NCBI GenBank assembly: GCA_964650245.1
Contig: CAZYQK010000001.1
Coordinates: 1 to 58,051, forward strand
Origin: WS-2 sp964650245
GTDB taxonomy: Bacteria; Eisenbacteria; RBG-16-71-46
Direction: 5' to 3'
Length of the DNA stretch: 58,051 nucleotides
Below the pieces are notes generated by a model. It saw nothing but the letters and a program-made list of their open reading frames with translations, ran no database searches and was not told the DNA's origin. The position numbers and the translations under genes are program-made. Each line of letters begins with the position of its first letter. The first letter of the stretch is position 1. This document shows, in pieces, positions 30,968-39,616 of the stretch.

Positions 30968-32341
30968 ATGATTCGAAGGCTGATGCCGGCGCTGCTCGCG
31001 CTTCTGACCGTGTTCGGTTGTGCAGGACCGTCCAGGCTCGCCCAGCGAAGCGAAGAGAAGCTCGCGGGTGGCGAGAACGGACGCGCCTGGGAGCTGGCGA
31101 TCCGGGCGCTCGACAAGGATCCCGGCAACGCGCGGGCCCGCTCCGCGGCCACCGCGGCCGGGAACGCCCTGGCCCGGGACTGGGAGCGGCGCATCCCGGT
31201 GCTCGCCCAGTCGGACAGCGTCGCGGCGGCCGAGCAGGTGCTCGAGCTGGCGTCGTTCCGCGTGGGCGCGGTTCGCTACGCCGCGATTACGGTGAGTCCC
31301 GAGTGGTCGCGTGCAGAGCAGGCGCTCCGGCACATGGCGGCGCGCACCCACTACCGGCGCGGCGTGGCGGACTACGCGGCGCGGCGGCCCAAGCGGGCCT
31401 ACCTGCGCTTCGCCGACGCCCAGCGCTTCGTGCCTGATTACCGTGACGCCGCCCGGCTCGCGGACCGCGCCTACGAAAAGGCTCTCACCCGGGTCGTGGT
31501 CGTGCCGTTCTCCGCCGCCTCCGGCAACGCCTCGCTTGGGCGCGAGGTGGCCGCAGAGTGGCGCGACGTGCTGGCCCGGCGCCTGGCCGCGCCGGACGCG
31601 CACTTCACGCGCATCCTGGGCAGCGCCGAGGTGGAGCAGCAGATGAGCGTTTCCCAGCTCGGCCGCCTGTCGCGCGAGGAGGCGCTGGGCCTCGGCCGCA
31701 AGGCGGGGGCCGAGCGCGTGGTGTGGGGCTCGATCGGCGGCGTGGACTCCAAGACCAGCCTGCAACTCTTCACCGACGTGATCGCGCGCCGCATCGTGGA
31801 GAAGAACCCCGACGGCAGCCAGGTGGTGCGCTGGGTGGACATGCCGATCGAAGTGATCGCCCGCGTACGCACCGTGACGGCGGACGTGGACTACGAGGTC
31901 ATCGCGACCCGGGGAGGCGCCACGCTCGCCCATCAGCGCTCGCAGCGCTCGACCAGCGCGCGCGTGGTGTGGACCTCGTTCACGCCGACGGGCGACCTCG
32001 GGGCCTACGCACTGGTCTCGGAGGTAGTGCGCGCCGCGCATCCCGCACGCGCGAAGGAGGTCGAGACCCGCTGGAAGGACGTGTGCGGCGACAGGACCAC
32101 GCTGCAGCAGGTGCTCGAGGCGCGGCGCTCGACGCAGAGCTCCGGGCGCTACGACCGCGACGTGCTGCCGCGCTTCATCGCCGGCGCCGCCTTCGTGTTC
32201 CTTCAGGATCTGCCTCCGGTGGAGGACCTGGCGTTCGCGGCGCTCGCGGGCGGCTGGCAGCCGCTGCGCGCGGATCTTCAGTGCCTCGACCCGGTGGACG
32301 ACGTGGATCTCGGGCTGGCGGCGGGGGACGACGGGCGCTGA
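30968..32341 (+). CDS. Lipoprotein with FlgO/CsgG-like domain
   Basis: 457 residues. Lipobox LLTVFGC with Cys at 18 indicates outer- or inner-membrane lipidation. Residues ~25-170 are helical with repeated Ala/Arg-rich segments resembling TPRs (RAWELAIRALDKDPGNARA). Residues ~175-290 (TRVVVVPFSAASGNASLGREVAAEWRDVLARRL..., GAERVVWGSIGG) have the pattern of FlgO/CsgG-type domains that assemble periplasmic or outer-membrane complexes. The C-terminal ~150 residues are unassigned. The ATG follows GAAGGGAGAA. It precedes the coiled-coil gene by 374 nt. Confidence 0.6.
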   Translation: MIRRLMPALLALLTVFGCAGPSRLAQRSEEKLAGGENGRAWELAIRALDKDPGNARARSAATAAGNALARDWERRIPVLAQSDSVAAAEQVLELASFRVGAVRYAAITVSPEWSRAEQALRHMAARTHYRRGVADYAARRPKRAYLRFADAQRFVPDYRDAARLADRAYEKALTRVVVVPFSAASGNASLGREVAAEWRDVLARRLAAPDAHFTRILGSAEVEQQMSVSQLGRLSREEALGLGRKAGAERVVWGSIGGVDSKTSLQLFTDVIARRIVEKNPDGSQVVRWVDMPIEVIARVRTVTADVDYEVIATRGGATLAHQRSQRSTSARVVWTSFTPTGDLGAYALVSEVVRAAHPARAKEVETRWKDVCGDRTTLQQVLEARRSTQSSGRYDRDVLPRFIAGAAFVFLQDLPPVEDLAFAALAGGWQPLRADLQCLDPVDDVDLGLAAGDDGR

Positions 32342-32715
32342 GAGCGACCTGCGGTCGGCCAGATGTCCGCCCCTCGCGGTGAAAATGCGTGCATCGACCG
32401 GCCCCCCATCGGATTCGAGTCGGCCCGGCATGGCCGCGCATGCCCGGCGAGCACCACGCGGCCCTGTCACCTGAAACCAGCCTGCAACTTGGGGTTACCC
32501 GGGCGCACATGACGCGGCCTGTCCTGGCGGGGCGCTGGCGGTGCCCCCGCATGTGAGCCTCCCCGCGAGGGCCTGCATCTTGCACGGGCGGCCAGCGGCT
32601 CGAGCCTGACCCCGCTCCTCGCGCGCCCATCGCAAGGGAGCAAACACAACCATCATCCCGCAGCACCCGCGGTCATGATCCGACCGGCGGGCGGCGCGTC
32701 CTGAAGGAGCGAACG
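32342..32715 (+). other. 374-nt spacer, no gene recognised
   Basis: Immediately after the lipoprotein stop is a small hairpin, CGACC-TGC-GGTCG. No ORF here has protein character. A GGGGTTACCC palindrome lies near 32493, and GGGGC...GCCCC can pair near 32538-32556. A promoter for the coiled-coil gene is expected but I see no clear -35/-10 pair. AAGGAGCGAACG before 32716 is a good ribosome site. Confidence 0.35.
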
Positions 32716-35394
32716 ATGACGGCCCTCTTCAAGAATCTGCTCGGCAATGGCTCCAGAGATCGGGAACTCGCCGAGGAGATGCGCGCGGCCCTTCACGAGA
32801 TGCGTCGGGAGCGCGAACGCTTCGAGACGCTGGTCCAGGAATCCCGCGCCGCCGCGGATCGGCTGCATCAGCTCGGCGAGCCGATCGCGAAGGCGGGGAG
32901 CGACGTGCAGGCGGTGACCGCACGCCTCGCGGAGATGGAGCAGCGACTCGAAGCCATCGCGCGGCTCGCGACGCAGATCGAGACGCTCGACGAGCGCTCC
33001 GAAGGCCTGGCGCAAGAGCAGCAGCGGGCCGAGACCCAGTTCGCCACCGTGGCCGAGGATTCGCAGCGGATCCGCGCGGTCTTCGAAGAGCTGAGCCAGA
33101 AGGTGGACCTCGCCGGGAGTCTTAAGAGCCAGCTGGAGGCGTTTCTCGAGGTCGAGAAGCCGTTCCAGCTCCTGCGGGGCGACGCCGACGCGCTCCGGGG
33201 CCAGGTCGAGGGAACGGGCGAGCACCTGGGCCGCCTGCGCGAGCAGCACGAACGTCTGATGGATGCGCACAAGCTCGCCATGTCGAAGATGGAGGCGCTC
33301 GACCGGCGCCGCGAAGACCTGAGCCGCGATCTTCAGGACAAGGAGCGGCGGGTGGTCGGCGTCGAGCAGGCCGTTCGCGGCATGGACGGCGCCCGGCAGG
33401 CGGTCGACGACGTCCGTCGCGAGCTGGGAACGCTGAAGGCGCAAGCCGACTCCATCGCGCAGAAGACCGCCGCGCTCGAGATGCAGCGCGAAGCGGTCGA
33501 GCGGGCGCTCTCTCAGGCGGACAGCCTCGAGCGGGCGATGCGCCAGATCGACGCCGGCGTTCGGCAACAGCAGGAGAACGAGAAGACGCTGAGCGTGATG
33601 CAGGACGAGGTCTCGGCACTGCGGTCGCTGCACGAGGAGGTTCTGGAGCGCTCGAGCGAGATCTCCCGGGTCCAGCGCCAGACCGAGGAGCAGGCCGGGA
33701 TCATTCGCCACGAGCTGACGGCGGCGCAGGACGAGATGAAGAACGCGGTGGAGCGGTTCGACTTCGAGAGCAAGGGCCTCGAGTCGGTCACTCAGCGCGT
33801 GGCGGATCTGCGCGGCGCACTCTCGGACTTCGAGAACCGGTTCAAGGGCCTCCGGGAGTCGAGCCAGACGGTGGGTGAGCTGAGCTCCCAGACCCGGGCC
33901 CTCTCGGCCCAGGTGAAGGGCCTGGTCGAGGAAACCGTCCGAATCGACGAGGAAGCGAAGAAGCTGCACGCGATCCGCCGGGACCTGGACCAGGCCACCC
34001 TGGCGACCCGCGAGCTGGCCCCGCAGGTCGCGCGCATCGAGGAAGCGCGGCCCACGGTGGACGCCGTCCTGCGCGACTTCGAGCAGTTGAGCGGCACTCA
34101 CGCGATGGTGAAGGACACGCTCGAGCAGGCGCAGATCGCCCACGGCGAGATCGGGCGCATGCGGGAGAGTCACTCGGAGACCCGGGTCTGGCTGACGGGC
34201 GTCGAGCAGTCGCTGGGCGAGCTGAGACACCGGGTCGTCGAGCTGCAAGATCGTGCGCCCGCGGTCGAGTTCGTGCAGAAGCAGGCCCAACGCATCAGCG
34301 AGTCCATGTCGTCGATCGAATCGCGGCGTGAGTTCGTCGAGGACCTGCATAGCAGAATTGCCAACCTCGGGGCCCTGAGCGGGGCGCTGGACGACCGCGG
34401 CCGGCAGTTGCAGATGCGGATGGACGCCGCGGAGCAACAGTTCGTCGGCCTCGCCGCGCACGCCGAGGAGGCCGATCGCATCGGCAAGACGGTTTCGACC
34501 GTGTCGTCGAGCGTGCACGAGGCCGCGCGCCAGACGAGCGCGATCGAAACGACCGTCGCGGCGATCGAGGCCCGTTGCGAGTCGGTCGAAGAACTCGCGG
34601 AACGCGCCCAGACGCTGCGCCAGGAGCTCGACCAGCGGCAACACGCGCTCAAGGAGGCGGCGAAGGACCTCCAGCGCTCGTCCCGGCTGCGGCAGGAGGC
34701 GGCCGCCTCCGCGCAGCAGCTGGAGGAGCTGGCCACGCGGCTCGGCGAGGCGCTTTCGTCAGCCGACCGGCGGGCGGCGCAAGTCGCCGAATCGTCCACT
34801 CAGCTCGAAGAGCGAGTCACCCACCTGCGAATCGTGGACCAGCGCCTGGCTCAGTTCGAGGAGCGTCTGGCCAGGTGGGAACTGGTGGACCAGGAGGTCA
34901 CGCGTTCACTGGAACAGATCTCCGCGCGCCAGGGCACCATCCAGGCGCTGCAGGCCGACCTCGACCGGATGGTCGTGATGGCCGAGAAGACGTCCACCGA
35001 CGTTCGCGCGATCACCTCGGCGCAACGGGAGATCGCGGAGAGCCGGGCCCTCCTCGACGAGGTCATGGGCCGTCTCAAGGAGATTCGAGACACCGCGAGC
35101 GCGCTGGACGAGCGCAAGCGTCAGATGAGCAAGGCGGAGGAACGCCTGGCGCGCGCCGAAGGATTCCTCGTGGACGTGCGATCCAGCCTCGAGGCGCTTC
35201 ACGGTCAGAAGACCATGGTCGACCAGGCCGTCGAGAAGGCCGGCTCGCTCCGGATCCTGGTGAAGCAGGCCGAGGCCACGATCGAAGGCCTGAGAGAAGA
35301 GCGCAGGATGACGGCGAACGTCCGCGACGCGGTGACCATCGTCCGGGACAATGACGAAGAAGATGAGGATGCGGAGGAGGCGAAGGCGGCTTGA
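32716..35394 (+). CDS. 892-residue cytoplasmic coiled-coil protein
   Basis: No signal peptide or membrane segment. Almost the whole chain is heptad-like, rich in Glu, Gln, Arg, Ala and Leu (for example RLAEMEQRLEAIARLATQIE), with short breaks around the conserved-looking motif VEFVQKQAQRISESMSSIESR (~residues 520-540). It ends in an acidic tail, NDEEDEDAEEAKAA. Similar long coiled coils are cytoskeletal, chemosensory-scaffold or SMC-like, but no head ATPase, HAMP or MCP hairpin motif is visible, so no function is assigned. Preceded by CTGAAGGAGCGAACG. Antisense frames over this gene reach 663 codons but are shadows of the helical composition. Confidence 0.8.
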   Translation: MTALFKNLLGNGSRDRELAEEMRAALHEMRRERERFETLVQESRAAADRLHQLGEPIAKAGSDVQAVTARLAEMEQRLEAIARLATQIETLDERSEGLAQEQQRAETQFATVAEDSQRIRAVFEELSQKVDLAGSLKSQLEAFLEVEKPFQLLRGDADALRGQVEGTGEHLGRLREQHERLMDAHKLAMSKMEALDRRREDLSRDLQDKERRVVGVEQAVRGMDGARQAVDDVRRELGTLKAQADSIAQKTAALEMQREAVERALSQADSLERAMRQIDAGVRQQQENEKTLSVMQDEVSALRSLHEEVLERSSEISRVQRQTEEQAGIIRHELTAAQDEMKNAVERFDFESKGLESVTQRVADLRGALSDFENRFKGLRESSQTVGELSSQTRALSAQVKGLVEETVRIDEEAKKLHAIRRDLDQATLATRELAPQVARIEEARPTVDAVLRDFEQLSGTHAMVKDTLEQAQIAHGEIGRMRESHSETRVWLTGVEQSLGELRHRVVELQDRAPAVEFVQKQAQRISESMSSIESRREFVEDLHSRIANLGALSGALDDRGRQLQMRMDAAEQQFVGLAAHAEEADRIGKTVSTVSSSVHEAARQTSAIETTVAAIEARCESVEELAERAQTLRQELDQRQHALKEAAKDLQRSSRLRQEAAASAQQLEELATRLGEALSSADRRAAQVAESSTQLEERVTHLRIVDQRLAQFEERLARWELVDQEVTRSLEQISARQGTIQALQADLDRMVVMAEKTSTDVRAITSAQREIAESRALLDEVMGRLKEIRDTASALDERKRQMSKAEERLARAEGFLVDVRSSLEALHGQKTMVDQAVEKAGSLRILVKQAEATIEGLREERRMTANVRDAVTIVRDNDEEDEDAEEAKAA

Positions 35395-35605
35395 GGCGTA
35401 GCCGGCCGCGGTGAGGTGCGCGGCGACACCCGCGCGCCGTCCGACCTCGGGCGCGATCAAGGCGCTCGCCCCGTGAGGGGGGCGCGAGCCGGCAGAACGA
35501 ATCACCGATGAAGTCACACGCCGGACGACTCGCTTGCGATTACAATTCCTCGACCCCCACCGCATCCCGGCCCCTCGCCACCCCCCTCCCCGCCACCGCG
35601 GCGCG

Positions 35606-36076
35606 ATCGGAGCTTCGCTCGCGTACTTCGCGCTTACCATAGCCCTCGCTCAAGTGTTCGTCGCACCGCGGGTGATTCCCGCGCTGGGCGAGCGGCGCGC
35701 CATCCTGCTCGGGCTCTCGACGGGCCTCGTTGGCTTCCTCGGCAACGCCTTCGTCCCCCAGGGCTGGATGGTCTACGTCGTGCTGACGTTCCCTGCATTT
35801 CAGGGACTCGTCTACCCCTCGATGAACTCCACGCTCTCGAAGGCGGTGCCCGCCAACGAGCAGGGCGGGCTGCAGGGCGGCGTCGCCACCCGGTTGAGCA
35901 TGAGCGCCATCATCGGCCCGCTGCGGATGACGCAGGCGCTCGCATTCTTCACGCGCGAGGGCGCGCCGGCGCACGTTCCGGGCGCGCCATTCGGGCTGGC
36001 CGGAGCGCTCACGATCGTGTCCATGCTGATCGTGGTGTTCATGACCCGGCGCGTGTTCGCGCGGAGGAGCACGTGA
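35606..36076 (+). pseudogene. 5'-truncated MFS (TetA-like DHA1) transporter
   Basis: About 156 codons resembling only the C-terminal half of a TetA/DHA1 exporter: GASLAYFALTIALAQVFVAPRVIPALGERRAILLGL, QGWMVYVVLTFPAFQGLVYP, VPANEQGGLQGGVA and the PGAPFGLAGALTI segment near the end. The ~240 N-terminal residues, including motif A and the signal for insertion, are missing. The sequence just upstream is a C-rich tract (CCACCCCCCTCCCC around 35579-35592) with no similarity. The usual GPPLMTQ reads GPLRMTQ. An open frame extends to 35534 but is not MFS. Probably non-functional debris at the edge of an accessory region. 35395-35605 holds no gene. Confidence 0.75.
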
Positions 36077-36253
36077 CGCTCGCGCGAGTGCGGAGCGGCC
36101 CGATCGGGAGTATCGTGCACGGAGGGTCGCGCCAGCGGGCAGGCAGCAGGGCGCGCCCCTCGCATCTCACCCGTCACGAAACGGCCACCCGGCCAAGCGC
36201 ACCGCAGTCCGTCCCCGGCGCGCCTCCCCCGACCTTCGTTCCGGAACCTCTTC

Positions 36254-37693
36254 ATGAACGCACACACGCCGCCCGCCATTATCCAGGGCGGGATGGGCAT
36301 CGGAGTCTCGGACTGGAAGCTGGCCCGCGCGGTGTCGCTGTGCGGCCAGCTGGGCGTGGTGTCGGGCACGGCGATCGACAGCGTGCTCGCACGCCGGCTG
36401 CAGGACGGCGACCACGGCGGCCACATGCGCCGCGCCATGGAGCACTTCCCGCTGCCCCAGGCCGCGGCCGAGATGCTGCGCCACCACTTTAGGCCCGGCG
36501 GACGCGCGCCCGGCGCGCCTTACTCCCTGCTCCCGATGTACCAGCAGGTGGTCGAGCGCGCTCGCCAGCAGAGCACTATGCTGGCCTCGTTCGTCGAGGT
36601 CCATCTCGCGAAGCACGGGCACAAGGAACCGGTCGGCATCAACCTGCTCACCAAGGTGCAGATGCCGAACCTCGCGTTGCTCTACGGCGCGATGCTGGCC
36701 GGGGTGGACTACGTGCTCATGGGCGCGGGCATCCCGCGCGAGATCCCGGGCGCGCTCGACGCGCTCGCCGAGCACCGGCCCGCCTCGCTCCGGCTCGAGG
36801 TCGAGAGCGACTCGGCCGGACCCCCGGAGCATCTGACGCTCGACCCCGGCGAGCACTTCGAGAGGAAGCCCGCCGCGCTCCGGCGCCCACGCTTCCTCCC
36901 CATCATCGCCAGCAACTCGCTCGCGACCCTGCTCGCGCGCAAGGGCTCGGGACGCATCGACGGCTTCGTCATCGAGGGCCCGACCGCGGGCGGGCACAAC
37001 GCACCGCCGCGCGGCGAGACCCGGCTCAACGAGCGCGGCGAGCCGCTCTACGGCGAGCGCGACGTGGTCAACCTGCCGAGGATCCGCGAGCTCGGCCTGC
37101 CGTTCTGGCTCGCGGGCGGTGCGGGCTGCCCGGCGCGCTACCGCGCGGCGCGCGAGGCGGGCGCGGCGGGCGTCCAGGTGGGCACACTGTTCGCCTACTG
37201 CGAGGAGTCGGGGATCACCGAGCTGCTCAAGCGCTCGGTGCTCGAGCACGCCGCGCGCGGCGAAGTGGACGTGCGCACCGACGCCGTCGCGTCCCCCACC
37301 GGCTACCCGTTCAAGGTGGTCCAGCGGCCGGGCGATCAGGCGCAGGGCAAGCAGCGCGCGCGTGTGTGCGACCTCGGTTACTTGCGCACCGCCTATCGCC
37401 GGCCCGACGGCCGCATCGGCTACCGCTGCCCGAGTGAGCCGGTCGACCAGTACGTGCAGAAGGGCGGCGAGCAGCGCCACACCGACGGCCGGCGCTGCCT
37501 GTGCAACGCGCTGTTTGCGAACATCGGCCTCGCCCAGCCGCGCGCGGGGGGTGGCGTCGAACCGCCCCTGCTCACGAGCGGGGACGACCTCAGGTCAATC
37601 GGGACGTTCCTCGCGGGCCGCACGCGTTACACCGCGGCCGACGTGGTGCGCTACCTGCTCGGCGACACGCCCGCGCTCGCGCCCGGGGTCTGA
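36254..37693 (+). CDS. Nitronate monooxygenase-like flavoprotein
   Basis: 479 residues, longer than classical NMO (~320-360). N-terminal PPAIIQGGMGIGVSDWKLARAVS is the FMN-binding start of the NMO/2-nitropropane dioxygenase family. Further motifs are LLYGAMLAGVDYVLMGAGIP, DGFVIEGPTAGGHN with the His of the family near residue 257, and LAGGAGCPARYRAAREAGAAGVQVGTLFAYCEESG (phosphate-binding Gly-rich segment). The C-terminal ~110 residues contain five cysteines (CDLGYL, YRCPSE, RRCLCNALF) and are typical of the long subgroup. It would oxidise nitronates or act as an enoyl reductase-like flavoprotein; substrate unknown. Flanked by two pseudogenes. Confidence 0.85.
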   Translation: MNAHTPPAIIQGGMGIGVSDWKLARAVSLCGQLGVVSGTAIDSVLARRLQDGDHGGHMRRAMEHFPLPQAAAEMLRHHFRPGGRAPGAPYSLLPMYQQVVERARQQSTMLASFVEVHLAKHGHKEPVGINLLTKVQMPNLALLYGAMLAGVDYVLMGAGIPREIPGALDALAEHRPASLRLEVESDSAGPPEHLTLDPGEHFERKPAALRRPRFLPIIASNSLATLLARKGSGRIDGFVIEGPTAGGHNAPPRGETRLNERGEPLYGERDVVNLPRIRELGLPFWLAGGAGCPARYRAAREAGAAGVQVGTLFAYCEESGITELLKRSVLEHAARGEVDVRTDAVASPTGYPFKVVQRPGDQAQGKQRARVCDLGYLRTAYRRPDGRIGYRCPSEPVDQYVQKGGEQRHTDGRRCLCNALFANIGLAQPRAGGGVEPPLLTSGDDLRSIGTFLAGRTRYTAADVVRYLLGDTPALAPGV

Positions 37694-37946
37694 GCGTCGA
37701 GCATCCGGCCGAGGCCGCGCAGCTCGCGCGAGATATGGGCTCAGGCTTCACGGTGAAGACGGAGTCCCAGATCGTGCCGTGGGTGATCGCCACCATTCGC
37801 ACGCGCTCGTACGCGACGAACTCGGTGATTTCGAAATCGTTGGCCTGCTCTTTTCCATTCATGAGCCGCGTCTCGCGGGACCGCGCGCCGACGGACTGCC
37901 CCGCCACCATCCCGCCGCTCCACGCCCACCGTGAAGTTGAATCCTA
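37694..37946 (-). pseudogene. Chimeric remnant: flavoprotein 3' end joined to a decayed SRPBCC gene
   Basis: From 37946 down, the minus strand reads FNF, then after a 1-nt shift WAWSGGMVAGQ, which resembles the C-terminus of the intact HI0933 flavoprotein at 41375 (FNFQWAWSSGTVAGR). In the same frame it continues SVGARSRETRLMNGKEQ, then EITEF, typical of the SRPBCC (polyketide cyclase/START-like) family, up to VFTVKPE. The frame then changes, and HISRELRGLGRMLDAQ follows in another frame, like the C-terminal helix of SRPBCC proteins, so the middle is deleted. No start codon or complete domain remains. The SRPBCC part is the firmer call; the flavoprotein part rests on a 46-column alignment. 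Confidence 0.55.
37900..37944. repeat. Imperfect direct repeat, left copy
   Basis: Aligns with 41403-41446 at 37 of 46 columns with one 1-nt gap (by eye). Begins CCCGCCACC(A/G)TCCCGC and ends GAAGTTGAA. The right copy is the 3' coding end of the HI0933 flavoprotein gene. Together the two copies bracket the block with the glycosyltransferase-like gene, the 78-residue gene and AbiE. Could be an old insertion scar or duplication. Confidence 0.5.
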
Positions 37947-37957
37947 CCCCCTCCCCC

Positions 37958-39292
37958 CTACCTCCTCAGCGGGTGCGTCTCCCGCGCCATCGTCCCGGTC
38001 TCCAGCACCTCCTCGATCTTGAGCACCCCGAGCTTGCGGCACTTGATGAACCCGCTAAGCGCCCTTTCCGCGAATACGCCGTCCTTGAGCATGTCCGTCA
38101 GCCACTCGAGCGCGAGCCTCGGCGTGTATTGCGGCAGCGCACAGCCCTTGTCCACCAGCCATCGCTGGTTCTTGTTCTCCTGCGAGCCGATCGGGGGCGC
38201 CATCACGATCGGGATCCCCAACGCCGAGTAGAACGACAACTCGCTCGGCTTGGTCCACAGGATGTCGGTCTCCCGCATCAGCGCGTTGAACCGATCGAAA
38301 TAGGCGGGCTTGCTGTCTTCGCGCACGATCAGGACGCCCTCACCGAAAGCGGTCTGGAGGCCGATCCGGGAGACGAATTCCCGGAACACCTTCTCGACGA
38401 CACGATTCACTCCTGCCACGAGGATCAGCCGGAAACGGCGGTCGAGGATGCCCTGCTTGAGGGCCTGAGCCAGCATCAGCCCGATCTCGGTTTGCGCCCC
38501 TGCCCCGCCGACCGCGAAGGTCACGGTCACCCGCTCCGAGCCGCCCGAGGGTTCGGGCGTAGAGCCCAGCAGCTCCCGCACCGTCGCTCCGTAGACGGTC
38601 GTGAACCGCCCGTGAGGATCGAGTCTCCCGAGCCGTGCCAGCAGATCCGCCTTCAGGGTCTCCATCCCGGGTCCGCCGACGTTCTCCCGCGGCAGCGTGA
38701 AACCGGTGATGAAGATGCGCTCGTCGGGAACGCCGTACTGCAGCAGGCGCCGCATGACACGCCCGCACGGCGCGAAATACTTGATCCGGCTCTCCTTCGC
38801 CTTCGAGGCCACCCACACGCGATTCAGATCGGCGTCGCAGATGACACAGTAGACCTCGCCGTCATGCGCACGGTCGGCGACCAGGGCGGGGGCGTAGAAG
38901 GTCGAGATCATCGGCATGCTGCGGGATCGTAGCTTCTCGAGCAGCGACCGGCCGAGGCCCTGCCGGATCAGGTGGTCGACGAGGTAGTTGTTGGGCGAGG
39001 GATGCGAGAGGTCGCGCAACGGATAGAACGGCGGGATGTGGAGCAGGCTGTCGAGCGCGCCGAACAGCGCGCCGCCCACGATCGGGATGCCCCTGGTGCG
39101 CGAGAGGAATTCGTACGACCACGTCAGCCGGCGCCAGAAGCGGGCCTCTTCCTCGTCCGTGGCTTCGGGGCTGCCGGCGGTGAGGATGCCGCCCTCCGCC
39201 AGATAGGCCAGGGCGTGCGCCGCCCGCTGGTGCCCGAATCCCATGTCGGCCGTGGTGACCCACGCGCGAAGTCGCTCGAGTCCCGTCGTCAT
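37958..39292 (-). CDS. Glycosyltransferase-like protein (MGDG synthase/GT28-like)
   Basis: 444 residues; the ATG follows GCAGGAGGCC. N-terminal WVTTADMGFGHQRAAHAL matches the G-x-GH-x-xAA loop of GT-B diglucosyl/MGDG synthase-type enzymes. A hydrophobic segment lies at ~60-110 (GIPIVGGALFGALDSLLHIPPFYPL), and VTFAVGGAGAQTEIGLMLAQAL (~250) plus ILWTKPSELSFYSALGIPIVMAPPIGSQE (~345-375) fit the C-terminal Rossmann and donor-binding E/GG region. The exact family and sugar are not certain; it may belong to a named DUF family I cannot place. Its stop codon sits in a G-run (AGGAGGTAGGGGGG). It is downstream of the AbiE genes in the same orientation. Confidence 0.5.
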   Translation of the reverse strand: MTTGLERLRAWVTTADMGFGHQRAAHALAYLAEGGILTAGSPEATDEEEARFWRRLTWSYEFLSRTRGIPIVGGALFGALDSLLHIPPFYPLRDLSHPSPNNYLVDHLIRQGLGRSLLEKLRSRSMPMISTFYAPALVADRAHDGEVYCVICDADLNRVWVASKAKESRIKYFAPCGRVMRRLLQYGVPDERIFITGFTLPRENVGGPGMETLKADLLARLGRLDPHGRFTTVYGATVRELLGSTPEPSGGSERVTVTFAVGGAGAQTEIGLMLAQALKQGILDRRFRLILVAGVNRVVEKVFREFVSRIGLQTAFGEGVLIVREDSKPAYFDRFNALMRETDILWTKPSELSFYSALGIPIVMAPPIGSQENKNQRWLVDKGCALPQYTPRLALEWLTDMLKDGVFAERALSGFIKCRKLGVLKIEEVLETGTMARETHPLRR

Positions 39293-39360
39293 GGCGCGGC
39301 CTCCTGCCCGCTTCCGTCCCTGGTCGAAGGACCGTGCCTCCGATCCGAGCGCACCGGAGT

Positions 39361-39597
39361 CTATACGCTCAGCATACGCTGGCTCCAGCCGGCGCCCCTG
39401 CGGCTCGCCCGGCGGCCGAGCCGCTCGACCACGATAGTCTTCACCGTTCCTTCGAATGAATCGAGAAACGCCCCGAGCCGGAGCTGAGACGGATGGCTCG
39501 CATGATCCCAGCTCGCCAGGCGCGGCTGCATCGGGAGTCCGACCTTCTTCGACTCCGGCGCGCGGAACTGCTGGAAGCGATCTTGTGGCGAAGACAT
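39361..39597 (-). CDS. 78-residue orphan protein between AbiEii and the glycosyltransferase-like gene
   Basis: ATG at 39597, 19 nt after the abiEii stop, with an AAGGGGGT ribosome-like site. The sequence MSSPQDRFQQFRAPESKKVG... has a hydrophilic N-terminus, a helix-like core LRLGAFLDSFEGTVKTIVVERLG and a basic C-terminus ending AGWSQRMLSV. I recognise no family. The spacing suggests co-transcription with the toxin-antitoxin pair. It could be a third component, a passenger gene or a truncated product. Confidence 0.5.
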   Translation of the reverse strand: MSSPQDRFQQFRAPESKKVGLPMQPRLASWDHASHPSQLRLGAFLDSFEGTVKTIVVERLGRRASRRGAGWSQRMLSV

Positions 39598-39616
39598 GGG
39601 GACCCCCTTCGTCAGA

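Noticed and set aside
32653..34644. 663-codon minus ORF antisense to the coiled-coil gene
   Set aside because: Leu/Arg/Asp-rich reverse reading of a heptad-repeat gene; no ribosome site, and the plus frame has a good one and clear coiled-coil pattern.
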